A stretch of DNA of 64,000 nt from Poa pratensis (Eukaryota > Streptophyta > Magnoliopsida > Poales > Poaceae): positions 14,050,484-14,114,483 of the forward strand of contig CAMZMU010000123.1 in the NCBI GenBank assembly GCA_947311845.1, in the 5' to 3' direction. The notes beneath the pieces are model-generated. The model saw nothing but the letters and a program-made list of their open reading frames with translations, was not told the DNA's origin and did no database searches. Each line of letters opens with the position of its first letter. Positions within the stretch are counted from its first letter, which is position 1. Below, piece after piece: positions 10,850 through 22,720 of the stretch. Both the position numbers and the translations under genes were made by a program.

Positions 10850-11790
10850 GACCGCACGTGAGCGTCGGCGCCTCCCGGGCCGGGCCGGGCCGGGCCTGCG
10901 TTACGCAGTCACGTAAAAGCGACGCGGGAGAGCGGTCGATGGTGACGCGCGCACGCTCCTCACCGCCGCGCACGCCACCGACGACTGGGCCCCACCCCGA
11001 GAAAAAACCGGAAGACACGAGGAACAAACGCCCAGTCGGTCGAGAGCGAGCACTAGCAGAACAAACAAACAGCAGCAGCAGTATCGGCGGAGTAGGAGTA
11101 GGCGGAAAGGGAAGCGTGAGCGCGAGGGAGACGGAGAGCGACGCGCGGATCAAACGCACGCACGCGCGCACCGACTCCAATTCCGTTGCGTCGATCGGGA
11201 AACCCTCCTCGATTCCTCCGTCCCGCGGCGGCGGCGGTGGAGGAGGTGGGAGCTCGCGGCCTCCTTCCCGACGGTCCGGATCGCGAGTCGGAGCGGGCGG
11301 CGGATCTCCCTCTCCCGCGGCGAGGTACGGATTGGTTCGGTTCCCGGTTTCCGATTTCCATTTCGTTCGCGCGTCGGGCTCGGAACGATTGGATCTAGCT
11401 GCGCGGTATCCCGCGTGGTTCCCGAGGCGCGGCCTACGCTGGATCTCGCGGCGGGAGCATTTATTGCGGATACGCGATCGCCTTTCCTTTCTGGAATCAC
11501 CTTTTTTTGGGGGTTGTTTCCACGGCTTCCAGTGCTATGAATCGGATAAGGTGGCCACGAGTTTGATGTTTTCCAGTACAACTCTCTGTCTCCGAATTGA
11601 GTTCATATAATCTGTATTTGTTTATCTCGCTCGGAGGAAGGTACTAGTAAATAATCTGTAGTATTTGTTTGTGGCAGGGTGGAAGCTCGAGTGGTTGTAC
11701 ATACATAGACTGACTGTCAGACCAGTGATCAGTTGTAGAGTAGGAGTGGCTTACCCTGACCCCTGATCGTTTGGGCTGCATTTGTGGAGA
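10850..11790 (+). other. 5' leader region of the SFH gene (GC-rich first exon, intron, second leader exon)
   Basis: A CpG-rich stretch ends at a plausible donor GCGGCGAG/GTACGG (11324). A leader intron then runs to TTTGTGGCAG at 11678, and a second leader exon reaches the start codon. This layout matches many plant housekeeping genes. The transcription start and a TATA box were not identified. GGCCGGGCCGGGCCGGGCC near 10880 is a short GC-rich tandem. Confidence 0.5.
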
Positions 11791-14700
11791 ATGTCAGGTA
11801 TGGACAGTCGTTGATTGCTCTGTAGGCTGTAGGTATAACAAATTAAACAATGCAGCTAATGTTATGTGGGTTTTGGTGTGCTGTTGCAGAGAGCAATAAT
11901 GATGGAATAGAGATATCGGTCAGCAATGATGAGAGGAGGGATAGAGCGGACGCCGAGAACTCCGAGGACGAGCCAAAGCACCGGAGAATGCGGTCACTGA
12001 GGAAAAAGGCGCTGAACGCGTCTACAAGGCTGACACATTCGCTGAAGAAGAGGGGGAAGAGGAAAGTGGACTGCAGAATGCCGAGGATAGCGATAGAGGA
12101 TATCAGGGATGCAGAGGAAGAGCAGGCCGTCAGCGCCTTCGAGAGGTTTTGTTTGCTAGGAGCCTGTTGCCCGAGAGGCATGATGACTACCATATGATGC
12201 TTAGGTTAATATCAGATGGAACTTTGCTCGATTCCTGTTTTCAGCTGTCAAATGCCAGTTGGTGATTATTCATTCTGATATTATTCTGGCATGCAGATTT
12301 TTGAAAGCTAGGAAGTTTGACTTCGAAAAGGCAGCACAAATGTGGGATGAGATGCTGCAGTGGAGGAATGAGTTTGGCACAGATACAATTTTGGAAGTAA
12401 GAATCCTGTCTATTCTCAGAAGTTGATATGAAAAAATGAAACCATGTGCAGATTTGCGCGCTTAACATCCACAGTATGAATTTGAAACATTGCCTGCCAT
12501 ATAATTTGCCTTACATTGTTGCGCTTACTGATGTCAATAACTCTACTCATTGAAGGATTTTGAATTTCATGAGCTAGAGGAGGTGCTGCAATATTATCCC
12601 CAGGGTTATCATGGGGTTGACAAGGATGGAAGGCCTGTCTATATCGAGTTGCTTGGGAAAGTCGAACCCAATAAGCTTGTGCAAACAACAACAATGGAAC
12701 GATATATTAAGTACCATGTACAAGAGTTTGAGAGAGCATTCCGTGAGAAGTTTCCTGCCTGCTCAATTGCTGCTAAAAAGCATGTAGACACAACCACCAC
12801 AATATTGGATGTTCATGGCGTGGTATGTTGATTGTCTTTTTTCTAAATATGGTTTCTTCATGCCAATAAATTAGTTAACACTCTAAATATGTAAGAACAT
12901 TAACAAAAATTAACATTATGTAAGAACAATAGCGATCTTCTGAAACTACGTTTTTGCTGGTACATCCTTCCATTTTAATTATTTTTTATGCTCACAGTCT
13001 GTACTGGGGCTGTACTGTAGTTACAAGAAGTTAGAAACATTGTTCTACCCAGTCATAACATATTCTCATAAGATAAAAATGCTATGGCACAACTGGTTAT
13101 TTCGGAAGACATAGTAACTCATGCTCTCTTAGGGTATATGATCTAACAAAAATGCGAAAATTGTGATTTGTGAAGCTTTTCACGCTTTAAAAATCCTATA
13201 TAATACTATCTTGAGTGACTAAATCAACTAGGTCGTTTGGGGGCATAATAGATCCTTGGAAGTAAGAGAGAAAAAACAACAACATATGCCTTTTTCTGGA
13301 AACCTGTTATTCAGCCCTACAATGGATTGGATCATAATACTTAGATTGCATTTCTAAAGGGTTTGTGAAGAATTCACCCTGTCCAAAACAAAATGTTGCC
13401 AGTACAGCTGTAATGTAGAGGTTCAAGTTCCTCGGAACTTTTGATATTGCTAGAATTGCCTTGGTCCAGTAGCTCTGCTATTTTGGTCCAGCCATAAGCA
13501 TGTATGAACCAGGAGACACTTTTTGTAATATAATTTTTTTAATTGTATCTTTGCCTATGCTTTCAAGCATATTGTGCCATCTGCAAAATAGTTGAGAGTG
13601 ACTTTTGTAAGTGTTGTCGTTTTTTATCTGTTTCTGTTATGTAGGGTTGGAAGAACTTTGGTAAGATTGCAAGGGATTTAGTGCGTTGTATGCAGAAAAT
13701 AGATGGTGATTACTATCCCGAGGTAAGTTTTACTGATGAAATATAGGCCTGTGGTTTCCACCTTTGTGATTACCAAGTGTGTGTGCTAAATTATGCAGAC
13801 ACTACATCAAATGTTTATTGTAAATGCTGGAGCTGGTTTCAAATTGATCTGGAGCACTGTGAAGGGACTTCTTGACCCCAAAACATCATCCAAAATTCAT
13901 GTAAGAACCCTTGCAAGCTTTCCAAATTTATCACAATGTGATGTTTCTGTTGATTCATTACCTAATCTTCAATAACAGGTTCTAGGAACAAAATACCAAA
14001 GCAGGCTCCTTGAAGCTATTGATGCAAGGTTCGTGACCGTAATCTTATGTTGTTTGGATTCATTAGTGTAAGATTGGTTTTTACGCTTGTGGTACAAGGC
14101 TTACAAGATTATATCTGCAGCCAATTACCAGACTTTTTCGGTGGTTTGTGCACATGCTCTAACCAGGAGGATGCCTGAGGTCCAACAAAGGCCCTTGGAG
14201 TGATCCTTTAATTATGAAGGTAATTTTTCTGAATCTGCTGATGCTCTCTTACTGTACAAGAGGAGAAATAACTTATCTTCTGTAGCTGCTTATGAACTCA
14301 TTTCTTACTGCAGATTGTACATAGCATGGAATCATCTGCGTTGAGGGAAATTGCACAAATATCTGATATAGAAGAAATTTCAGGCTCTGTAAGATTGCGT
14401 GCACTCAAGGCAAGATTATAAAATATCCTATTTGTCAACTCTCATTTGCTCAATCAGTTAGTCCGTTCTTTTCAGTTTTAACGTTTTTTTCGCTGTTCCT
14501 GCTTCTTTCAGTTACCAGAAAGGATTAGTGATACATCAAATGCTGAATCAAGTTCAGATGTTGATGATATTGGATCTCCGATAGCCCCTGAAGATGTTGA
14601 ATATCATAGTTTGGCTCCAGTCCGTGAGGAAGTAAATTATTGTTCCCTTAGTTCTGGCATTATTTTAAAGTTCCATTCATGTCCTCAGTTGCCATACTAG

Positions 14701-16519
14701 CTCTCATATAGTCAGAGCCGTAAAAAACAACTCATATAGTCAGAAGAACATAAGGAAATAGAAGATATTTCCTTTCTGTGTCCGCATGTCTAGATCTGAA
14801 TGTTTAGGTCATTGCTCCCTCACGACAGAATAGTTTGGCTATTGCTATATAGAGCATCATAACCACGTCATGGCATCTCTTAACAAAATTCATCTCCTGT
14901 CTTTATCATGCAGGCCAGGGAATTAGGATCAACAACATACAGCCGTTCTGATGATCGGTCCCTTTCAGTGGATAAAGCTGTCGAGTCCAGTAAAAGATAT
15001 AACCTTGCTGGAAATGTATTGAGGCAGTACAACACGCGACAAAATTCATGGACGAATAGAGTTTCACCTGAGCCAGGTATCTAATCAGTCTGTACGCACT
15101 AGTTAAACAGAAGCTCACTCAGTGCTGTTATATTTCAACTCAGTTGTCTTACTAAGGTGGATATATTCCCTCTGATGCTTAAATGTGAGTTGAAACTAGC
15201 AGGTCGCGCGCCGAATGATCATGAAGGCGATGCAGATGATGGGATTTTGAAATTATTTTCAAGAAAAATTCTTTCTGTACTTCTCAAAGTACTCTCTCTT
15301 TTGCGTATTTTCACTCGCCATCGGCAACAGTTGGAAAATGTTCATCCGCCTGCTGCAACCGTACCCAGTAATCAAGAATATCTTCAGAAAGTTAAGGAAG
15401 ACCGAGTAAATCCTTGTCTGGAGCGTCTTGAACGACTAGAGTCGATGTGTAATCAACTCAGCAGAAAGCCTCCTGAGATCCCACAGGATAAGGATCGTGC
15501 TATACAGGATTCTTTTGATAGGATAAAATCCATTGAATATGATCTTGAGAAGACAAAGAAGGTATTTGTCTACCCAAGTGTTACAGCCTTATGGTGCTAA
15601 CAGTAGTATCAGGATTTATGTTTGGAACTGTATGATGCCTTTTACTAGTAAAGTGTTTTGCGCCTTGATAATAAACCTTTGTTCTGCTTGACTTCTTTGG
15701 AAAACAATGTAGGCTCAATTGAATTATAAAAATATTTGTTTATTTCTTCAAATATTTATGATACATATGAACTTTTCAGCCCCTAGTACAAAAGAACTGC
15801 AAGTTGTTTCCTAGAATCCGGGTGCCCAGCCTTTGCAAAATAGTATCAAGCCTATAAAGATCCACTAATCCAGTAATGTGACTAATTTTAGTTCAGAATT
15901 TACCAAGAGATATATTTTTAAGGACCACTAGATAAGTAATCCCAGTGCACTTTGTAATTCGGAAATCTTCCACTGCCATAGTGGGGCCCATTATTATGAA
16001 ATTGCATAACATCTTGATAAAAAAGCACCCTGCTACAGGCAGAGTGCATACTTTGAATTATAATTCATCACAGATACATTTTTTGTTAGTTGACTGATAA
16101 TCTTGTGTTCCTTTGTTCTTGTATTTTCAAATGTTCGTATATTTATGTAGTGATTTTTGGATATGCTCTTCCAGGTATTGCATGCAACAGTGATCAAACA
16201 AATGCAGATGGCTGAGACATTGGAGTCTGTGAAGGAGCCTGTTCATAGGGTAAGCAATACCATATTGTGTAGTTGTAATCGCAAGAATTGCACACTAAGA
16301 GTTTCAATGCTGGTTACCATTTCCCTTGGCTATTCTTCAAACGACAATAATATTCTATTGTGATCTAAAAGGCGCATATTCAGTGTTTAACTTATCTCTA
16401 CAGGATATCTGTAGTAGTTTGCATTTTGGATTTACTTTATGGTTTATATTAATCATTAAATTGCTAGACACTAACCTTTTTTTTCTGGTTCGGTGCAGAG
16501 AAGGAAATTTTGTACATAA
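11791..16519 (+). CDS. Sec14-domain phosphatidylinositol/phosphatidylcholine transfer protein, SFH type (two frameshifts)
   Basis: Coding exons: 11791-11797, 11890-12204, 12297-12396, 12556-12822, 13645-13722, 13799-13900, 13979-14028, 14121-14219, 14314-14409, 14512-14631, 14914-15076, 15203-15561, 16175-16249, 16499-16519. Sec14-like proteins exchange PI and PC between membranes and stimulate phosphoinositide synthesis. Seen: an acidic/basic N-terminus ([20 protein letters not shown]), a CRAL-TRIO-N helix region ([16 protein letters not shown]), the Sec14 lipid-binding domain ([20 protein letters not shown] through [18 protein letters not shown] and [14 protein letters not shown]), a Ser-rich linker, a hydrophobic helix ([15 protein letters not shown]), a C-terminal coiled coil and the end RRRKFCT. 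There is no long nodulin domain. Exons sum to 1852 bases, two short of a multiple that gives 617 residues. One base is missing near 12140 (AVSAF to [10 protein letters not shown]) and one near 14165 (CSNQ to CLRSNKGPW). The intron after 14409 uses a GC donor. Confidence 0.9.
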
Positions 16520-17830
16520 TAAACTTACAGCAACGTACATGAACAAGAGAAACAGAGATGATGACTTCAATGTCTGCTTTCCTACAGAAAACTAATCATG
16601 GACTGCGTTGTACATCGTTGCTATCTCGCTTTTCTTTTCTGGTCAATCAAAAAGATGAGCGATGCTTAGTGTTAATAAGAAGGATAGATAGATAGATAGT
16701 TGGTAACCCGATAAAAACTGAGGATCTGGTAAGAAGAGCGTGCTGGAAGATCACTGAATATAGCCCGGCTTATATAGACCAAAAGAAGTTAAAAGAGGAA
16801 ACCCCAACGTACAGCTCGTCTTGTGTCTGTGTTTTCTGTTTCCTCTGCCTCTTTGAGCCTCCTGATTCTGCTCTATGACTATGTATTTGCAATGCTCCTG
16901 TGCATTTTCATTGTTGGAACAGTTGAGGCTTGGCTCTCATAATTAACATCATTTTTTGGTTGATAGCTTCAATATACCAGTTTTTCCCCACTTGGCCACC
17001 ACTTTTCCTTTTTTTTTACACCTCATTACCCTTCAATTGTAAAGTAGTACATGCATCTGACCTGATGCTGCAACAAACCAAACAAGCAGATATGGTGTTG
17101 CACCATTTTTTTTCATGTGGTGAAATAGCCACAAAGTTTCATGAGTTCTTTTGTTGTTGCTTGTTGTACTGCCACTTTATCTTTTATTTTGTCACAAGCC
17201 AAGCAAATGAGTTCCCAACCAAGAGAAACAGTCTTGGGTTGGATGCCTTGGCCACGTTCTGTTTGACAAAAATGGGCACTGCCTTTAATTGACCACCGTT
17301 GTTGATTGGTACAAGCATCATTGGTGGATCGCATGTTGAGGAAAGTGGTGTCCTGTCGTGCCGTGAGCTGTGGGGCACTTGAAGATACACATCAAACTTA
17401 GCTGGCAACTGGCACGTCGTTCTTGCGGGTAAGTTTGCCATTAGTACGAAGCAGCCGGCTGCCCGAGTGGAGATGCATTCTCGTCAAATTGAAGGCTCCA
17501 GTCACTGAACTGCCTGATTGGAGAAGGTCTGTTGAAAGGTTCAGCCATTTTTACTACTCCCTCTTTATTTCAAAATTGTGACACTTATTTTGAATCGGAG
17601 GGAGAAGTAACCTGTCATTCAAATAAATAAATTTGGCCGCAAATGCAACATGTCAAAACTCATAAGCTTCGATCCCTGCTATAAAAAACCAAAAAAAAAA
17701 AACCAGAAGCATCAAGTTAACTCCTGTGATCTACTTCGACTTCTGATCACCTATCTGCCATTTGTACAGCTACCGATGAAGATCTTTCTCGCAGAAAAAT
17801 AAAAAAAGAACCTAGGAAGATCAACGAAAT
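16520..17830. other. SFH 3' flank, no gene seen
   Basis: Contains the SFH 3' UTR and AT-rich sequence with a short GATA microsatellite near 16686. Only one recognisable repeat, a tiny MITE remnant, was found. The open frames here lack codon structure or recognisable motifs. Confidence 0.6.
17557..17604. mobile_element. Stowaway-like MITE remnant (48 bases)
   Basis: CTCCCTC at the left and GAGGGAG at the right form the Stowaway terminal inverted repeat. Only about 35 bases remain between them, with TTTCAAAATTGTGACACTTATTTTGAA typical of the palindromic ends; the interior has been deleted. Confidence 0.55.
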
Positions 17831-17975
17831 GAAAATCTTGACCAAGAGGTCAGGCCTGCCCATTCCCCTTCACTTTCACTGTAGCGAGAGGAGAACCGGA
17901 GGCGACCGCGTTTCCACCGGCGATTCCGCCGCCCTCCTCCTGTCCGTCGGCCTCGGTGCCGTCGGAGGGGGAGGG

Positions 17976-18257
17976 TGTAACACCCCGGCCACCCCCGGGC
18001 CGGGCCTGTCACCCCTGGCAGCTCGCTAGGATCTCCAGACTGGCCCCACAGATCAACACTAGTCTTTTCTGCGCACTTTGTCCTCACTCGTGCGCACCCG
18101 GGAACCAGTTCCCGGTTGGTCACCCATCCTTGGAGTGCTCCGGGCCAAGCACGCTTAACCTCGGAGTTCCTTTCAGATGAGCTTCCAGAAAAAAAGTTGC
18201 AACTTGTTGACATGAGTATCCTATCAATCCTATTGAGCCCTGAGCCAGGATCTCACA
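17976..18257 (-). mobile_element. solo LTR of a Cassandra-type TRIM retrotransposon
   Basis: On the minus strand it begins TGTGAGATCCTGGCTCAGG and ends GGGGTGTTACA. A perfect five-base duplication GAGGG flanks it (17971-17975 and 18258-18262), showing it is one 282-base LTR left after recombination of the two LTRs. It contains a 5S rRNA-like core in sense orientation. LTRs carrying 5S sequence are the defining trait of the Cassandra TRIM family. It is nested inside the poly(A) retroposon, so it inserted later. Confidence 0.85.
18118..18180 (-). ncRNA. 5S rRNA-derived core inside the Cassandra LTR
   Basis: Minus strand shows GAACTCCGAGGTTAAGCGTG, then CTTGG, and 15-20 bases later GGATGGGTGACC. 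These correspond to the A box and C box of the internal pol III promoter of plant 5S rRNA. The middle has diverged and the 5S ends are not preserved, so this is a promoter-bearing relic within an LTR and not a functional 5S gene. Confidence 0.8.
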
Positions 18258-19401
18258 GAGGGGGTTTGAATCGTCGGCTGGATCTGTGTACAGCTAGTTT
18301 CTTTAGCTAGTTTGTTAGGGTTTCGGTCGTCCACCGTCGCGGCGTGTCCGGCATCGTCGGTGATGGTGGCGGCGGCGAATAAGTGTGCTCTTGCTCTGCT
18401 CTTGGTGGCTTGCGTGGCGGCGGTCACTGGCGGAGCGAGATGCTGCCTTTCCTATCGAAGCTGGAGCAGCGGCGGCGACGGCTTCGACTCGGATTTTGTG
18501 CTCTAGCTCCGCCGCCGTGGCGACGCTCGCTCCGGCGTCGACGCGGAGCCACGGAGCTTGTACAGGAGCGTGGTGCGGAGCTCATCCTCGCCTCTGGTGC
18601 AGGGTTGGCGGCTTGAAGGTGGGGGATCCGGCGCGGCTGGGCTGTCCCCGGGACGGGCGGCGCTGGATCTGGAGGAGGGGCGGCCTGGCCGTGCCCGTTC
18701 ATCGAGCTAAGTCTCGTCGCCGTGAGGCGAGCGGCTTATGCGGTCTTCGACATCGTCGGGGTCCTCTCTCCTCTAGGTTGGCGGTCTTCCTGCGCTCTTC
18801 TTCTCCGGCGTTCGTCGACGGCGTGGAGTGGCAGTCACAGTGGTGGTTCAGCGGTGCTCCTCGCTGCTGTTGCGCCGGCGTCGAGTTTGGGTGCTCGGTT
18901 CTGCGTGTATTTGTACTTGTACTCTGTATTCTGTATTCTCTGAATATACGCAGTATTCCCTTCAAAAAAAAAGAGAAAATCTTGACCGCTTCCCCTTCTC
19001 CCGTCTCTGTCCCGGAATCATCCCACCGTCAGGGGAGAAAAACAAATGATGAAAAACCCAAAATGTTCAGACAAAACGCGTCCGCGTGGTCGCGTCGTCC
19101 CTGTCCTCCCTCCCTTGCATCTTTCTTCCAGCTCCTCCAGCTCGCAGCATCCGGCGCCACTAAATTAATTGCAGCTGTAGCGGCACCATCCGCCGCTTCG
19201 TCGAGCTTAGAAGCACCAGCGAGGAACGTCGAGGCACGCACGTGGGTCTGCAGTTCTCCTCTTTCTCCCCAGCGCCGTCCACCACCTCCGGCACCGCCGT
19301 CCTAGATCCGAGAAGCCGAGCCCCGGGTTCCACGCTCGGAGGGTCGCAGCAGCAGCGAGCCGAAGCTCTCGCGCCGGGAGGGAGGGACGAGCGCGCGCGC
19401 G

Positions 19402-21150
19402 ATGGCCGCGGGCCGTGGGTTCTCGCTCCTCCTCTTCTCGGCCGCCGTTCTGGTCGGGCTCGCCTCCGCGTCCCCCTTCATTTCCGGTGAGTTTCCGTGC
19501 TCGGTGTTCCTTGCTGCCTCGATCGCTGGCTTCGGCTTCTGACGAGTTCGTGGTATTCTGTTATGCTTGAAACAGACGGCGTGTTCCAGGGGAGCGCCGG
19601 ATCTACGGGCAGGAGCTTGCTGCAGGTCAAAAACAGTACGTTTCCTTTCTCCTCCTCCTCTGCGCTAGGCTCCACCCTCTGATGCATGCTTGTTTCGGGA
19701 TTTGTACTGGAATCTAGGAGATTGGGCTGGGAGTGGTGCTGTTAGATGCTCCTCTTAGATGCGGGCAGTATTGATTCCCTGATACGGTCCAACGCCGAGG
19801 AAACGCATGTCATGTCGGGTGGCGTCGACGATTGGTGGTGGCTTGGATTGATGCCATCCTTGTCCCTGTAGATGGAAAGCAATTTAGGAATAAGGATCGA
19901 TGATTGAGATACAAGCATCGGAATTAGTTTGATGGTTGAGCTAGATGAGTGGGGTAATTGGGGTGCTACTGCTATCTATGAGCCGAATGCAAGGACGATG
20001 GCTAGAGTTTTTGGGATAATGTTACTGATTTTGAGGTACTGAGATGGTTTGCCGACCAGCCCGTGTTTGATGGCGGGCACACTCTACATACTACATCCAC
20101 ATGGTTGCTAATTGGATCATGGATCTAATGTCGAGATTAGAGACCGGCTTACTCATTATGATGTGGTGTTTCCGAACTTGCTGCTCGCTGCGACCATTTT
20201 TAGATGTATGAACACATTGCTGCTCACTGTGACCATTTTTAGATGCATGAACACTTTGCTGCTCACTGCGACCATTTTTAGATGCATGGATACTTGCTGC
20301 GACTGAAATATATAGTGATAGTGGAAAGGATATTTGTTCATCTTGTGAGGATAAAACAGGAATTTGTTCATCTTGTAAGATGAGCAATTTCCAGACAGTG
20401 AAGCCGGTATTACATTATCCGGTTAGAAGCACTAGCAATTGTAACAAATTAGCTGACGTGATTCTAGCACGCCTCTAGCACGTCTCTGCAAGTTAACAAA
20501 AAAATAATTAGATATAAGTTGGTTCTAGGCTTCTAGCTGCAAAAATCTAATGTTTTAGGCAGCCACTAAGTACGTATGCTTCTATTTTCTGTTCACTAAA
20601 CAATACATACATGTAGCTAAAAAAAATTTTACATGAAAAACATATAGCTAAAACTGTAGTACCGAGTATCGTCAAGATTGATCCTAAATCATCATTGTAA
20701 TGTGTGCTGTCTGTGGCATACATCTTGCCAATGTTTAATACTTTTGGTACCTTGATCTAGTATACTTATGTTTACTCATACCTATGCTTATCAGGTTGCC
20801 CGATGAACTTTGAGTTCCAAAACTACACAATCATCACAAGCCAGTGCAAAGGGCCAAAGTTTCCTCCTAAAGAATGCTGCGGTTCTTTCAAGGAATTTGC
20901 ATGCCCGTTTGCTGCCTACATCAATGACGAGAGCAATGACTGTGCATCGACCATGTTCAGCTACATCAACCTCTACGGCAAGTACCCACCAGGCCTGTTT
21001 GCCCACGAGTGCCGAGAAGGCAAGGAAGGGCTTTCTTGCAAAGGCGTCCCCCAGCGAAACGTTGTTGCAAGTGGTGGCCAAAGAGCTAGAAGCAGCTCCC
21101 TTGCTTTGATTACTCTCGTGTGTGGATTATTATCATTTCTGTTCCACTGA
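19402..21150 (+). CDS. LORELEI-like GPI-anchored protein
   Basis: Exons 19402-19486, 19576-19635 and 20795-21150 join in frame to 166 residues (501 bases including TGA, no indels). These proteins sit on the outer face of the plasma membrane and act as chaperone and co-receptor for FERONIA-type receptor kinases and RALF peptides. Seen: an N-terminal signal peptide (MAAGRGFSLLLFSAAVLVGL); the family start SDGVFQGSAGSTGRSLLQ; eight cysteines including the CC pair (KECCGSFKEFACPF) and the NDCASTMFSYINLYGKYPPG block followed by FAHECREGKEGLSC; and a hydrophobic C-terminal tail (SSLALITLVCGLLSFLFH) after small residues, as expected for GPI attachment. Length and three-exon structure fit the family. 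The poly(A) retroposon ends about 430 bases upstream. Confidence 0.92.
20178..20295. repeat. 39-base tandem repeat, about three copies, in intron 2 of the LORELEI-like gene
   Basis: GACCATTTTTAGATG recurs at 20192, 20231 and 20270, with GCTGCTC(A/G)CTG before each copy. Period is 39 bases. Confidence 0.85.
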
Positions 21151-22040
21151 GTGATGATAGTACCTTATGTTTCGTTAAGTGACGATGAGGCATGAATATG
21201 TTTGCTGCTCCTGAAGGCGCTTTTGAAATCTTCCTCACTGTTGTAAAATCGCTTGTAATTTTAAGTCACGTCCGGTTTACATATTTTTTGGAATCTCAGC
21301 TGATTGCCAACCTAGAATTCACCAGTTGCCGTTATGTTGTATCTCTTACACTGCATTATGTCTCACCCATGTGTATAATGGTATTTATTTTGTTGGTTTG
21401 GTCATAGGAACGAGTTTGAACATCATTTCCCTAGCTTATGCCTTATGTTAGTGTTGGAGAAAGGTTTTTTCCTGTAAGTCTTGAAGAAAGTTGTGCCATT
21501 GGTTTTCCTATTTATAAGATTAAATTTTTCCCTTGGGGCGTGTTGTCTGTTTTATTTTTCTTGGGTCAATTGATTGTGATCGTTGGATACTTGGGTTTGC
21601 ATGGAGATTGAGATGTTTATACACTGCGAAAAATATGAACTTGTTCACTTGATTACTGCCAGTCCAAACTTTAGGGTATTATTAGACTTGCAGTAACTAA
21701 CAACAGTTCATCTTAATCCATTTGATAGTTTCGCAGTGACATTTTATGGTAAAGGCTAGTCTGCTTTCATTTACTACTTCATCTGGGCCCAATAAGTACT
21801 ATATGCATGAATAGCGTGTTATACAATTCGTCAATAGTCATTGATGTTTTTCTTTTCATACGCCCCAAATAAACTTGATCTTGAGTTTGAACTTTTCGAA
21901 ACTTTGAAATACAGTTTTCACTTGGCGGAGTATATGTTTCCACGGTAACTAGCTTCGGCGGTTATTTTCTGGTACCGCAGAAAAGGAAGAAAGAGAGGGT
22001 GGTGGCGGCAAAAAAGGGGGAAAGGAGGGTGATAGTAACA
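21151..22040. other. intergenic, no gene seen
   Basis: 3' UTR of the LORELEI-like gene followed by AT-rich sequence. The G/A-rich stretch after about 21980 starts the leader of the next gene, whose first exon ends at a donor CGGGGCCAG/GTGCG near 22149. Confidence 0.55.
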
Positions 22041-22720
22041 GACATTTCCGGTGCTCCATTGAAAAGAGATACCTAGCCTCTCCCGCATCTCCGATCATTC
22101 ATCAGTGCATTGGTCCCTCCGCTCCACCTCGACGGTTCACCGGGGCCAGGTGCGTCCTGTCCTCTATTTCTGCGTTAGTTCGGCAAAAATTTCGTCATCT
22201 TTTCGTGCTGGGAAGTGGTGATCGGTTCTATTAGGTGTAGATCTGGATGGTAGGCAGGCGGGCCGAGACGGCGGGTTCTAGGGTTTGGAGCGGGGCGGCG
22301 TCGGCAAATCGGTTTTACGTGCGTGCCCGATCTGAGGGGAAAAGCTCCTTCTTTGAAGGATTTAGAGGAGGATTTTTTTTTCGGCTCTCCGGGATGTTTA
22401 GTCTGCTCCAAATCATGTGACTGATGATTTCGTTCTATTTACTGCTGATTTTCTCGTCATGTTTACTCATAATCCTAAGTGGAACATGCAAGTCGCATGG
22501 GAACCTAGAAATTTGTAGAAACTGAGAGAGCTTCTAAATTTTCAGTAATTGCCCCTGTGTTTACTGTTTAGCAACTGCTATTACTTATGGACTGGTGTAG
22601 GAATTTCTAGGTGCGCTCGTCCCTTTGCTCGATGTGGGATTGGTTTCAGTAGGAGCGCTGTTGCTGATGGTGGTGGTCTGTTTACAGGTTAGGGACGCTT
22701 CTCTCATAGAAAAATTCAAT

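Larger units (their letters stand above)
17844..18974 (+). mobile_element. poly(A) retroposon with 13-bp target duplication, containing a nested Cassandra LTR
   Basis: GAAAATCTTGACC occurs at 17831-17843 and again at 18975-18987, exactly bounding a segment that ends in an A-rich tail (TTCAAAAAAAAAAGA). A tail plus a 13-base target duplication is the signature of LINE-machinery retroposition. Without the nested LTR the insert is about 845 bases, GC-rich in the middle, and ends TGTATTCTCTGAATATACGC before the tail. No RT or recognisable protein was found, so it may be a 5'-truncated LINE, a nonautonomous element or a processed transcript. Confidence 0.75.

Noticed and set aside
10858..11610. 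250-codon plus-strand frame near the SFH gene as a separate protein
   Set aside because: It spans the GC-rich leader exon and its donor site; low-complexity Ser/Arg/Gly content fits a 5' UTR.
18118..18180. functional 5S rRNA gene
   Set aside because: Only the internal promoter part is alike and the ends of 5S are missing; its position in a TG...CA unit with target duplication shows it is a Cassandra LTR.
18385..19305. 306-codon plus-strand frame as a host gene
   Set aside because: It runs through the poly(A) tail and target duplication of a retroposon into the LORELEI gene upstream region; no domain.
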